Shown: positions 1-8,026, counted from the stretch's first letter. The stretch: DNA of 64,000 nucleotides from Arenibacter latericius DSM 15913 (GCF_000424985.1 NZ_AUKX01000007.1:1-64000); one strand, 5' to 3'. Notes: generated by a model not told the origin, from the sequence alone. Translations and numbers: made by a program.

Positions 1-237
1 CTCATATCCCTGCATCAGCATAAATACGCGTTGCTTTAAAAGTTTCTCTATCGTATGGGTGACTAAGATGGGATTGCGACTATCTGGAATAAATTGACTG
101 AAATACCTGATTAACTTGTGTTCCCGCTCTATTTTCTCCAGTAAAACCAGAGAACCATCAGAACTTATTTCTTCTGCAGAAAAATCTACGGAAATTGATT
201 TTTTACCTCGGTAGAAAACTGTATTTTTAGTACTCAA
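1..237 (-). CDS. IS1380-type transposase, N-terminal part (cut by window edge)
   Basis: Reading the minus strand from about 240 down to 1 gives one open frame of about 80 residues containing RGKKSISVDFSAEEIS, then RYFSQFIPDSRNP and a stretch ending KQRVFMLMQGYE. The order 'RYFS..IPD.R.......QRV..L..GYE' is what I know from the N-terminus of IS1380-family (DDE group 1) transposases. No ATG is in frame between the upstream stop and this region, so the start is probably TTG at 237-235 or an ATT just before it. The catalytic part lies left of the window. Terminal repeats and target duplication cannot be fixed from this end. The family call is by motif memory, not by search. Confidence 0.72.
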   Translation of the reverse strand, partial: MSTKNTVFYRGKKSISVDFSAEEISSDGSLVLLEKIEREHKLIRYFSQFIPDSRNPILVTHTIEKLLKQRVFMLMQGYE

Positions 238-740
238 AATTGGGTGATTTTAGTGTTAGTAAAGATGCCTGTAAGCTCTTTAAATATAACACTTTACACC
301 CAATTTTACTATATACCCATGAATTATCCGGGTTAACCTCCTTGGAGTACAGCAATGTCATTCCGAGTCAAGTTTCCCCTCCCCATATAGTAGAATAGTA
401 GCTTCTTTATATTTCTTTTCCAAACGTCTTCAAAAGCAGCCCTATTCCATTGTGTTAACGCTACCATCTAATTTAATTTATAGTCTAATTTATTTCTCCT
501 GTGATTTTTAAAATGGTCAGTAATATGCTGTCTGTAACCATATTATTATATCAAAGAATCTGTCCATTAACTCTCTTAATACACCTAGATGTATTAAATC
601 CCCCCACTTCCCCCCTCATATAGTAAAACAAAAACTCATATTCTAGTTCCTATTAAAAAATTGATACGATAAATTTACATAATCGTAATACTGGGTTCAT
701 TTCAGTGAAAAAGGAAGGACTAATCTTTGCTGAAAAACGA
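238..740. other. Intergenic, no gene seen
   Basis: About 500 AT-rich bases between the transposase start and the MarC-like gene. Stops are frequent on both strands. Two short similar tracts occur, 'ccatatagtagaa' near 393 and 'ctcatatagtaaaa' near 617. The outer end of the IS element should lie here, but I could not identify its terminal repeat. Confidence 0.5.
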
Positions 741-1382
741 ATGGAACTTTTTATAACGATTTTTGCAGCTTTATTTTCGGTAATGAATCCCTTTGGAACC
801 GTACCTGTATTTGTTAGTTTAACTCAGGAAAACAGTAAATTGGAGCGGAACCGAATAGCACTATGGGCATCGATTAATGTTTTTATAATATTACTTATCT
901 CATTTTTTGCCGGCAAGTATATCTTACTCTTCTTTGGGGTTACTTTAAACTCCCTTAAAATTGCCGGAGGACTAATTATTGCAACATCGGGTTTTGCATT
1001 ATTAACCGGAGAATTTAGAAAGCATAAAGGAATGAAGGTAGAAAAGGTTAAAGAAGATATTAAAACCCGCTCAGAAATTTCATTAACTCCATTGGCAATG
1101 CCAATGATAGCCGGACCGGGAACCATGTCCCTCTTAATCACCTATAATCAGGAATATTCCGAGCTAGATAATGTCTTTATAATTCTAATAGCAATTTTAG
1201 TAGCGTCAACATGTATTTACCTCATATTAAAAAGCTCATTTTATATCGTTAGATTATTAGGTGCTTCAGGTATAAATTCCTTATCGAGAATTATTGGTTT
1301 TATTGTGATTACTATCGGAGTTGAGTTTATCATATCAGCGATTGCTGATATCTTTAATATAAGTAACCAAATACCATCCTAA
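741..1382 (+). CDS. MarC/NAAT-family integral membrane protein
   Basis: A 213-residue polytopic inner-membrane protein of the MarC (UPF0056) family. Its start MELFITIFAALFSVMNPFGT matches the family's first helix with the conserved N-P-F/L-G-T-V-P turn, and the middle has the second conserved segment PLAMPMIAGPGTMSLLI. About six hydrophobic segments are visible. Some members were proposed as amino-acid transporters and the E. coli one was once linked to antibiotic resistance, but the substrate is unknown. An in-frame GTG at 705 would add 12 residues of charged sequence. I prefer ATG 741 because family members begin at the first helix. The gene stands alone, 70 bp before a hydrolase. Confidence 0.85.
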   Translation: MELFITIFAALFSVMNPFGTVPVFVSLTQENSKLERNRIALWASINVFIILLISFFAGKYILLFFGVTLNSLKIAGGLIIATSGFALLTGEFRKHKGMKVEKVKEDIKTRSEISLTPLAMPMIAGPGTMSLLITYNQEYSELDNVFIILIAILVASTCIYLILKSSFYIVRLLGASGINSLSRIIGFIVITIGVEFIISAIADIFNISNQIPS

Positions 1383-1452
1383 AAAATAACTCTTAAAAGT
1401 GTAATAAAACTAGACTTTGCTAATCTAAAGGGTAAACCATAAAACAATTATT

Positions 1453-2328
1453 ATGAGAAAATTAGCAATTGTAATAGTCGCCCTTTTCATTCAAACTTCA
1501 ATATTATCCCAATCTGAAACATATTCTTTTAATGTTGAATTAAAAGGAAGTGGGGATCCGGTAATTTTAATTCCCGGACTGGCATCTTCAGGCAAAGTAT
1601 GGGAACAGACTACAGAGCTATTAGATAAAAATTATGAATACCATATTCTCACATTAGCAGGATTTGCAAATCAGAAACCCATTTCACTTGAAAATGGATA
1701 CCTACCCTGTATAGAAAAGGAAATAATCAGGTATATAAAAAATGAACTTAAAACCAAACCCATTCTGATTGGACATAGTTTAGGAGGATTTCTATCCCTC
1801 TTAATAGCGATTTCTGAACCTACACTATTAAAAGAAATCGTAATTGTAGACTCCTATCCTTTTATGGCTGCGGCCTATAATCCCAACGCGAGTGTAGACA
1901 GTATTCTGCCACAAGCGCAACAAACCAGGGAAATGATTATTTCAACCTCCGATAGTTTATTCATGCAACAGCAAAAACTTACCCTTCCTACAATGATCAC
2001 CGATTCTGAAAACATCTCAACAGCAATAGAATGGTCTTTACAATCGGATCGCGAAACTATTGCCCAAGCTATATATGAACTTATGACAACCGACTTAAGA
2101 GACGAAATAGAGAGGATAAAAATACCTATCCTTGTAGTAGGAAGTTGGTACGGCGCTAAAAACTATGGAATTACAAAAGAGCTAGTTAAAAACAACTATG
2201 AGAACCAATTTTCTAAATCGAAGGATTATAAGATTGAAATTGCCGAAACAGCAAAACACTATATCATGTGGGATGAACCAACTTGGTTTGTAAAATCTGT
2301 AAAGTCATTTATCAATGGAGCAAAATAA
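1453..2328 (+). CDS. Secreted alpha/beta-hydrolase
   Basis: A 291-residue alpha/beta-hydrolase fold protein with an N-terminal signal peptide (hydrophobic residues 4-18, likely cleavage near SQS at 19-21). The oxyanion-loop motif PVILIPGLASSG lies at about 36-47, the nucleophile elbow GHSLGG has Ser109, and a likely catalytic His lies in AKHYIMWDEP near the C-terminus. Exported hydrolases of this type cleave esters, amides or lactones; the substrate cannot be read from sequence. The 3' end overlaps the sigma-factor gene by 14 bases, so the two are almost certainly co-transcribed and probably translationally coupled. Confidence 0.85.
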   Translation: MRKLAIVIVALFIQTSILSQSETYSFNVELKGSGDPVILIPGLASSGKVWEQTTELLDKNYEYHILTLAGFANQKPISLENGYLPCIEKEIIRYIKNELKTKPILIGHSLGGFLSLLIAISEPTLLKEIVIVDSYPFMAAAYNPNASVDSILPQAQQTREMIISTSDSLFMQQQKLTLPTMITDSENISTAIEWSLQSDRETIAQAIYELMTTDLRDEIERIKIPILVVGSWYGAKNYGITKELVKNNYENQFSKSKDYKIEIAETAKHYIMWDEPTWFVKSVKSFINGAK

Positions 2329-2812
2329 AGAACATTATTTTAAACAAGTCTATAAGGACTCAAAGGATCAGATATATAGACTTTGTTTGGGCTTTATGGG
2401 AAACAAAACAGATGCGGATGATTTGTTTCAGGAGGTTTTAATAAAAGTATGGAATAATCTAGATGGCTTTAGAAAGGAGAGTAATATAAAAACTTGGATT
2501 TACCGCATTACTACAAATACCGCTCTTTTAACCCTCAACAGAAAAACTAAATTAAAGCAAAAACAAGCAAACTACCCCATACATCTCCCTCATTACGACG
2601 ATGATAGTGACAACTCCAACAACAACCAACAAGAAATAACAAAGCTTTATAAGACTATATCCACGCTAAAAGAAATAGATAGAATAATCATAGGATTGCT
2701 ATTAGAGGATTGCAGTTATGATGAGATTGCAACTATAACAGGTTTAACAACTTCCAATGTGGGGGTAAGAATTAACCGAATTAAAAAGTCACTGAACAAA
2801 AAACTCAAATAG
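2315..2812 (+). CDS. ECF-type RNA polymerase sigma-70 factor
   Basis: A 165-residue ECF sigma factor. Region 2 is recognisable in DADDLFQEVLIKVWNNLDGF and KTWIYRITTNTALLTLNR (about 34-77). Region 4 at about 110-160 carries the helix-turn-helix CSYDEIATITGLTTSNVGVRI. Its ATG lies inside the hydrolase gene, 14 bases before that stop, and the next gene starts two bases after its own stop, giving a tight three-gene unit. The following membrane protein occupies the place usually held by an anti-sigma factor. The regulon is not evident from the window. Confidence 0.92.
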   Translation: MEQNKEHYFKQVYKDSKDQIYRLCLGFMGNKTDADDLFQEVLIKVWNNLDGFRKESNIKTWIYRITTNTALLTLNRKTKLKQKQANYPIHLPHYDDDSDNSNNNQQEITKLYKTISTLKEIDRIIIGLLLEDCSYDEIATITGLTTSNVGVRINRIKKSLNKKLK

Positions 2813-2814
2813 AT

Positions 2815-3393
2815 ATGGACACAAAAATATCAAATTGGAAAAATCTTTGGAAAAAAGAAAAATCGGCTCCCTTAGATATAAACAAGTTAATATCAGATTT
2901 AAACAAAATTGAAAAAAAAGGGAGAAGGGAGCGAATTGCTTTGCTTATTGCTTTACCAATGACATTGATCCTACTACTCTTCTTACTTCCTGTCCTTTCT
3001 AATACCTACTATTTAACCGCTGTTTCGTTAATTGGGTTAGGGATGATTATGATACTAATACAAATTTATAAAAGTAAGTTTGGTATAATTAAAAATGACG
3101 TAGAGTTAAGTAACAAGAAGTATATTGTAAACCTTATCTATAAATTAAAAAAACAAATGCTTATAACCTCTAGGTATATGTGGCTATATACTCTTGTTTT
3201 AATTCTAGGCATTAATATTGGTTATGTGACTATTTTGGAGAACTTCGGGTTATCATTTTTTGCAAAAACTATTGTTCACAGTGTTCTTTCAGCTACTATG
3301 TTCACATTTATGTATCTCTCTATTTCAAACAGAAAAAAGAAAAATGAAGAGCGAATACTACCATTAATAGATTTTTTAGAGAACTTAAATTAA
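2815..3393 (+). CDS. Membrane protein, possible anti-sigma partner of the ECF factor
   Basis: A 192-residue protein with a basic, soluble N-terminus (1-40), two helices at about 41-85, a charged cytoplasmic-like loop (86-115), two more helices at about 118-168 and a lysine-rich tail. No zinc-binding H-x3-C-x2-C anti-sigma signature is present, so this is not a classical ZAS protein. It starts two bases after the sigma factor stop. In Flavobacteriia many ECF genes are followed by membrane proteins of this size with no assigned domain. A role in holding or tuning the sigma factor is inferred from position only. Confidence 0.6.
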   Translation: MDTKISNWKNLWKKEKSAPLDINKLISDLNKIEKKGRRERIALLIALPMTLILLLFLLPVLSNTYYLTAVSLIGLGMIMILIQIYKSKFGIIKNDVELSNKKYIVNLIYKLKKQMLITSRYMWLYTLVLILGINIGYVTILENFGLSFFAKTIVHSVLSATMFTFMYLSISNRKKKNEERILPLIDFLENLN

Positions 3394-3428
3394 GTGTTAT
3401 TTAAACGAAATAGAATGTCATGCTTAAA

Positions 3429-3875
3429 TTACCGTTCCCTGAGTAAAAAATCGACTTTATCTGGTTTCGTTATATTTTTATTTGTAACGAGGTTTATAGC
3501 CCGAAAAATCAGATCCTGGAGCTGAGAAAATCCTATAGGTTTTTGGATATAATACGATGCTCCAATTCCATACAATTCGGCCGCAACGGTGGCATCATAA
3601 GAAGTAGAAATGATGACTACAGGTATCCTTTTTAACTTTTCATTACTTTTTATTTCTTTTAGGCAGTCAAACCCATTTTTATTAGGCATATTTAAATCCA
3701 AGAAAAGTATGTCTGGAGGATTTATAGCTGTGTTTAAAAGCGACTTTAAAAGCTTTTCCCCGTCGTTTACAAAGGTTAATTGAGCAGGTAACAACAACTC
3801 TTCTAAAGCTTCTCTAAAAAACATACAATCATCTGGGTCGTCGTCGGTAAGGAGAATGTTAGGATTTGCTTTCAT
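3429..3875 (-). CDS. Lone receiver-domain response regulator
   Basis: A 148-residue CheY-like receiver with no output domain. The acidic pocket is at D11-D13, the phospho-acceptor is D60 in the FLDLNMP motif, the switch Ser/Thr lies in VVIISTSYD and the conserved Lys in YIQKPIGF. The spacing resembles Rcp1-type single-domain regulators common in Bacteroidota, which are often phosphorylated by PAS-rich kinases encoded elsewhere. It is convergent with the sigma-factor unit. No kinase is adjacent. Confidence 0.9.
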   Translation of the reverse strand: MKANPNILLTDDDPDDCMFFREALEELLLPAQLTFVNDGEKLLKSLLNTAINPPDILFLDLNMPNKNGFDCLKEIKSNEKLKRIPVVIISTSYDATVAAELYGIGASYYIQKPIGFSQLQDLIFRAINLVTNKNITKPDKVDFLLRER

Positions 3876-4154
3876 CGAGTTTCGATATCGTTGGTCTATC
3901 TATAATTATATATTAAAAAACTTAACGGATAAATTTAAATAAAATATAAAAGGTATTATATCTCTAAAAGATAAAAATTATGGCTTAAAATTAAACTTAA
4001 GTGAAATAACCCCATATCATCTATACTTTGCAAATAAGAATCTATTAAATCATTAAACAAGTATTTTGAATTCCCCTTTGTTTACTATGGTGTTGTCTTG
4101 ATTAAATTTCTATTTCAGTGTTCATATTTAATTAAAAACAGCATCTAATCCATC

Positions 4155-4814
4155 CTATTTTATAACTTCCACTAAGAGTTTCGCAGCTACGGCCTGACTC
4201 AAGACAACGTTTACTTGTTCGCCATATGAAACGGTAAAACTATTATCAAATACCTCTATGTTATTTACCTTGATTTCTACTCCTAAGCTAATTTCTTTCT
4301 TATTTAAATACATTAGAAATTCCTTATCACTGCTACGCAAGGCTTTTAACTCCACCGTTTCTCCCTCTTTAATTTGAGATAGTGTTTTATAGTTATTTTT
4401 AATCATATTTCCCTCCCTATCTGGAATTGGCGAGCCATGCGGATCACTGGTAGGGAAGCCCAACATCTCGTCCATTCGGTCAAAGAAAATGTCGGACTTT
4501 AAATGCTCTATCTGTTCTGCAATTTGATGCACTTCTTCCCATCCAAACCCCATAATATCAGATAAGAACATTTCAGACAATCGGTGTTTTCTAATAACCA
4601 ATGCCGCCATTTTTTTTCCTTCCTCAGTAAGAGAAATAGGCTTATACCTCTCATACATCACCCAACCTTCTTTCTCTAACCTCTTAATCATCTCATTAAC
4701 AGTAGGCTTGCTTACTCCTAGTCGTTGTCCTAATTCCGTTAAGGATATTTCGGGGTTTTTTAGGTGTAAGGAATAAAGAGCCTTTAAATAATTCTCCGTT
4801 GCTTGTGTTGGCAT
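4155..4814 (-). CDS. DtxR/MntR-family metal-dependent transcriptional regulator
   Basis: A 219-residue iron- or manganese-sensing repressor. The winged helix-turn-helix lies at about 5-65 (SLTELGQRLGVSKPTVNEMIKRL region), followed by the dimerisation and metal-binding helices with the hallmark RKHRLSEMFL, EEVHQIAEQIEH and FPTSDPHGSPIP segments. Residues ~145-219 form an SH3-like FeoA domain as in DtxR/IdeR. Such proteins bind DNA when loaded with Fe(II) or Mn(II). The gene is divergent from a heme/Rieske/porin operon, and a DtxR-box-like site sits in that operon's promoter. Autoregulation is also plausible from the same intergenic region. Whether iron or manganese is sensed cannot be decided here. 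Confidence 0.93.
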   Translation of the reverse strand: MPTQATENYLKALYSLHLKNPEISLTELGQRLGVSKPTVNEMIKRLEKEGWVMYERYKPISLTEEGKKMAALVIRKHRLSEMFLSDIMGFGWEEVHQIAEQIEHLKSDIFFDRMDEMLGFPTSDPHGSPIPDREGNMIKNNYKTLSQIKEGETVELKALRSSDKEFLMYLNKKEISLGVEIKVNNIEVFDNSFTVSYGEQVNVVLSQAVAAKLLVEVIK

Positions 4815-4855
4815 TACTATAGTTTGCTGTAAAGATAGAAATATTTCAAATTTTA

Positions 4856-4886
4856 TTTGTTAGGTTACCCTAACTTTATATGTTTG
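4856..4886 (+). promoter_or_regulatory. Bacteroidota-type promoter of the di-heme/Rieske/porin operon
   Basis: TTTG at 4856-4859 and TATGTTTG at 4879-4886 are separated by 19 bases. This matches exactly the -33 TTTG and -7 TAnnTTTG promoter pattern established for Bacteroidota. Transcription would start about 5-8 bases after 4886, leaving a short leader before the ATG at 4912. Confidence 0.75.
4860..4878 (+). promoter_or_regulatory. DtxR/IdeR-box-like operator inside the promoter spacer
   Basis: TTAGGTTACCCTAACTTTA matches the classical DtxR/IdeR consensus TTAGGTTAGCCTAACCTAA at 16 of 19 positions. It fills the spacer between the -33 and -7 elements completely, so bound repressor would exclude RNA polymerase. 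The gene for a DtxR-family protein starts 46 bases away on the other strand, making it the obvious ligand. Confidence 0.78.
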
Positions 4887-4911
4887 CAACTCTAATTATT
4901 AAGTAAGAGTC

Positions 4912-6111
4912 ATGATAAAATCTAAAATTACTATTCTAAACCTGATCCTAATAGGGTTAATAATAGGTTCATGTAACGATTTCCTTCCATTAGAACCTAT
5001 GGAGTCCGAATTATTAGACGGCCCTATGGAAGGTTTAAATCACGCTCAAACCGCACAGTTTATTAGTGGGGATGTAGCTTTTAACGATGAGCTTTTTCAT
5101 TCTGGAAATGGTCTAGGCCCCCTATTTGTTGCTACCAGTTGCGTTAGCTGCCATGCTGGTGACGGAAAAGGTTTACCCTCCACTTCTTTAACTCGTTTTG
5201 GACAAGTAGATTCTACTGGTAATAAGTTTCTTCATTTAGGAGGACCCCAATTACAAAATCGCGCTCTACCCGGATATACTCCGGAAACTATACCAGAAGG
5301 TGCTACTTATTCTGTTTTTACCCCTCCAGCAGTTACTGGATTGGGATTTCTACAGTATGTTACCGATGCAGATATTCTTGCACTTGCCGACCCCGACGAT
5401 TTAGACGGTGATGGGATATCTGGAGTACCCAATTGGGACTACTTAAGGGACTTTGTAATACCATCTCCCGATGCAATTACCAAGGATAGAAAATACATAC
5501 ATCGTTTTGGCAAAAAAGCTTCGGTATACGATCTTTTGGAGCAAACCGTAGACGCTTATAATCAAGATATGGGAATAACCTCCCTTTTCGATCCTATAGA
5601 TACCTATTCCGGATTGGCTGTAGACCCGGAAATCTCTAAACAAACTATTAGGGATGTTGTTTTTTACCTGGAAACTTTAAAAGCACCCATTCCTCGAAAT
5701 CAGGAGGACCCACAAGTACAAAATGGAAAAAATATATTTTCTCAAATACAATGTGCTTCTTGTCATCTCCCAGAAATGAAAACCGGATATGCTCCTATAG
5801 AAGCCTTATCCTATAAAACCTTTCATCCCTATACCGATCTATTGTTGCACGATATGGGAACAGAATTAGACGATGGGTATACCGAAGGTGGTGCCCTTAC
5901 CTCAGAATGGCGCACCGCACCATTATGGGGGTTAGGACTTTCTCCAGATTCACAAGGAGGCAAATATTACCTGATGCACGACGGAAGAGCAAGAAGTATT
6001 GAAGAAGCAATTCTCTTACACGGGGGAGAAGCAGAAAATAGCAAGAATCAATATGTTGGACTAGGTCAATCTGAAAAGGATGACCTTATTAAATTTTTAG
6101 AATCCCTATAG
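4912..6111 (+). CDS. Di-heme oxidoreductase (DHOR/DUF1111, 'thiol oxidoreductase') lipoprotein
   Basis: A 399-residue envelope protein with a lipobox ending at Cys21 (LIIGSC), so it is probably lipid-anchored. Two c-type heme attachment motifs are present: CVSCH at 77-81 and CASCH at 281-285. Conserved stretches such as NRALPGYTPETIPEGA, DLDGDGISGVPN and APLWGLG with a following YLMHDGRA are what I associate with the DHOR (DUF1111) family, distantly related to di-heme peroxidases and MauG. In other Bacteroidota members often sit beside imelysin-type proteins in iron-regulated loci; none is present here. It heads an operon with a Rieske protein (2 bp gap) and a porin. An electron-transfer or metal-redox role outside the cytoplasm is likely, but the substrate is unknown. 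Confidence 0.88.
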   Translation: MIKSKITILNLILIGLIIGSCNDFLPLEPMESELLDGPMEGLNHAQTAQFISGDVAFNDELFHSGNGLGPLFVATSCVSCHAGDGKGLPSTSLTRFGQVDSTGNKFLHLGGPQLQNRALPGYTPETIPEGATYSVFTPPAVTGLGFLQYVTDADILALADPDDLDGDGISGVPNWDYLRDFVIPSPDAITKDRKYIHRFGKKASVYDLLEQTVDAYNQDMGITSLFDPIDTYSGLAVDPEISKQTIRDVVFYLETLKAPIPRNQEDPQVQNGKNIFSQIQCASCHLPEMKTGYAPIEALSYKTFHPYTDLLLHDMGTELDDGYTEGGALTSEWRTAPLWGLGLSPDSQGGKYYLMHDGRARSIEEAILLHGGEAENSKNQYVGLGQSEKDDLIKFLESL

Positions 6112-6113
6112 CT

Positions 6114-6548
6114 ATGCGAAGAAAAGAATTTATTAAAACCTGCGGACTTGCTTGCTTAGGGGCTACCTCAATTGGTGTGTTCCTCCACAGCTGTGTATCT
6201 ACCAAAAACATTTCGGCCAATATAGAGGGAGACGAGCTAGTTATCCCTAAATCAGATTTCACCAAAAAGGATGGCTTTTATAACTATATCGTAATAAACA
6301 ATTCGAAATTACAATTTCCTATTGCCTTATTTCGCTTTTCCTCGGAGGAATATAATGCCCTTTACCTTAAGTGCACTCATCAGGGAAATGAACTTAATGC
6401 TTTTGGGGATAAGCTGGTCTGTTCTGCGCATGGTAGTGAGTTTGACAATAAAGGGAACGTTACCAATGGTCCTGCCACGGATGCCTTAAGATCCTTCCCT
6501 GTACGTATTACGAAAGATAATCTTCATATTTCTTTAAAGTCGGCTTAA
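6114..6548 (+). CDS. Rieske [2Fe-2S] lipoprotein
   Basis: A 144-residue protein with the complete Rieske cluster motif C87-T-H89 (CTHQGN) and C103-S-A-H106 (CSAHGSEF). The N-terminus MRRKEFIKTCG followed by a hydrophobic stretch and Cys near residue 27 (LHSC) looks like a Tat-type signal with an R-K variant of the twin arginine, fused to a lipobox. Tat export is usual for Rieske proteins, which fold with their cluster in the cytoplasm. It begins two bases after the di-heme protein's stop, so the two are probably redox partners. It is too small and lacks the context to belong to a bc1 or ring-hydroxylating complex. Confidence 0.9.
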   Translation: MRRKEFIKTCGLACLGATSIGVFLHSCVSTKNISANIEGDELVIPKSDFTKKDGFYNYIVINNSKLQFPIALFRFSSEEYNALYLKCTHQGNELNAFGDKLVCSAHGSEFDNKGNVTNGPATDALRSFPVRITKDNLHISLKSA

Positions 6549-6638
6549 CACAAATCAAAAAACATCATACAAATCTGGTCCTCAACATTTCATTAAACCT
6601 ACTGTAAAAACAAGAGCGACCACCATAAAAAGTTTCAG

Positions 6639-7862
6639 ATGAAAAAAGTAATATTCCTATTTCTCCTATTATTGACAGTAACAGTCCATGCTCAAATTGA
6701 TGCAAGCCTTTTACAGGGTACTAAAAAAGATTCTACTCTAAAGGGACTCAATATGGACGCAGTTTACGATCGTCCTTTTTTAAACCTAGGCAAATCTCCT
6801 GTTTCAGTAGGTGGATATATGGAAGCCAACTGGCAATATATAGGCACCGAAGGAATTACGGAAGGTCACGAGTTTCAAATGAGAAGGATGACCCTCTTTA
6901 TTTCCTCTTCCATAGGTAAAAAATTAAAGTTTATGAGTGAAATCGAGTTTGAAGAAGGGGGTAATGAAATCGTCATAGAGTTTGCCTCTTTAGATGTAGA
7001 ATTTCACCCACTAATAAACTTACGCGGAGGGATAATTATGAATCCGATAGGTGCTTTTAACCAAAATCACGACGGTCCTAAATGGGAGTTTACGGATAGG
7101 CCTATTTCTGCCACTCAAATGCTTCCCGCTACTTGGAGTACAGCTGGTTTTGGACTGTTTGGCAAAACTTATAAAAAGGATTGGATGTTGGGATACGAGT
7201 TTTATCTCACGGGAGGTTTTGATAATACGATAATAGATAATGACCAAAACAAAACCTATTTACCAGCCTCTAAAGCTAACTCTGCAAGGTTTGAAGAAAG
7301 TGCCAGCGGAACGGCCTTAACCTCAGCTAAGATTGCAGTACGGAATACAAATTTTGGAGAAATTGGACTCTCTTTTATGGGGGGTATCTACAATACTTTT
7401 GAAGATGATGGTGAAGAAGTAGATGAAAAGAGAAGATTAAACGTTTTTGCCGTAGATTACAACCACACTCTCCCAAAATGGAAGACATTTATTACAGGAG
7501 AATGGGCCTGGATAAATGTGGATATTCCTAACTACTACACTCAGCATTATGGCAATAAGCAGCACGGAGGATTTTTAGACATAGTGCAACCCATCATAAG
7601 TAAAAAAATGTTGGGTTGGGAAAATGCCTCCCTTAACCTGGGATGTAGATTAGAATATGTAGATTGGAATGTAGGAACCTTTAAAGAGACTGGATATAAC
7701 ATAGGTGATCATCTCTGGAGCGTAATGCCTGCAATTAGTTTTAGACCCACACAACAAACCGTATTCCGACTCAATTATCGGATTCAACAACAGTCCGACG
7801 TACACGATAATCCAGCAGAAAAAACAGGTGGATTTAGTTTAGGGCTCTCCACCTATTTTTAG
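6639..7862 (+). CDS. OprO/OprP-like outer-membrane porin
   Basis: A 407-residue protein with a clear signal peptide (MKKVIFLFLLLLTVTVHAQ) and repeated amphipathic strands. It contains the SVGGYMEANWQY opening strand, RRMTLFISSSIGKKLKFMSEIEFEEG and a C-terminal aromatic ending (GLSTYF), as in phosphate-selective porin O/P (Pfam Porin_O_P) proteins. It lies 90 bp after the Rieske gene on the same strand with no terminator in between, and is followed by a hairpin terminator at 8027. It may let in or out the ion or small molecule handled by the two redox lipoproteins. The substrate cannot be inferred from sequence. Confidence 0.82.
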   Translation: MKKVIFLFLLLLTVTVHAQIDASLLQGTKKDSTLKGLNMDAVYDRPFLNLGKSPVSVGGYMEANWQYIGTEGITEGHEFQMRRMTLFISSSIGKKLKFMSEIEFEEGGNEIVIEFASLDVEFHPLINLRGGIIMNPIGAFNQNHDGPKWEFTDRPISATQMLPATWSTAGFGLFGKTYKKDWMLGYEFYLTGGFDNTIIDNDQNKTYLPASKANSARFEESASGTALTSAKIAVRNTNFGEIGLSFMGGIYNTFEDDGEEVDEKRRLNVFAVDYNHTLPKWKTFITGEWAWINVDIPNYYTQHYGNKQHGGFLDIVQPIISKKMLGWENASLNLGCRLEYVDWNVGTFKETGYNIGDHLWSVMPAISFRPTQQTVFRLNYRIQQQSDVHDNPAEKTGGFSLGLSTYF

Positions 7863-7870
7863 ATTTTAAG

Positions 7871-8012
7871 TAAACTACCTCGGGGCAAGCCCGCCTGAAA
7901 AATTCGGGCAGACCCACAAGGCATAAAAAGAAAAAAAATGTATTGATTTCGAGGCCCGCCTGGAAGATATGGGCAAGACAGCCTCGGAGCATTTAAATCT
8001 CGATTATCGAGT
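7871..8012. repeat. Palindrome-rich intergenic repeat, long copy
   Basis: Begins TAAACTACCTCGGGGCAAGC and ends GGAGCATTTAAATC followed by CTCGATTATCGAG. The same two ends occur, joined together, at 28339-28392. The interior holds further GCCCG...CGGGC inverted pairs. It lies just downstream of the porin gene. Confidence 0.7.
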
Positions 8013-8026
8013 CAAGTAGTGTTGTT

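Noticed and set aside
268-340. Terminal inverted repeat of the IS1380-type element
   Set aside because: Stretches beginning CC or ending GG exist, but the other end of the element is outside the window, so no pairing can be shown.
824-1141. 105-residue minus-strand frame
   Set aside because: Antisense to the MarC-like gene, whose family match is clear.
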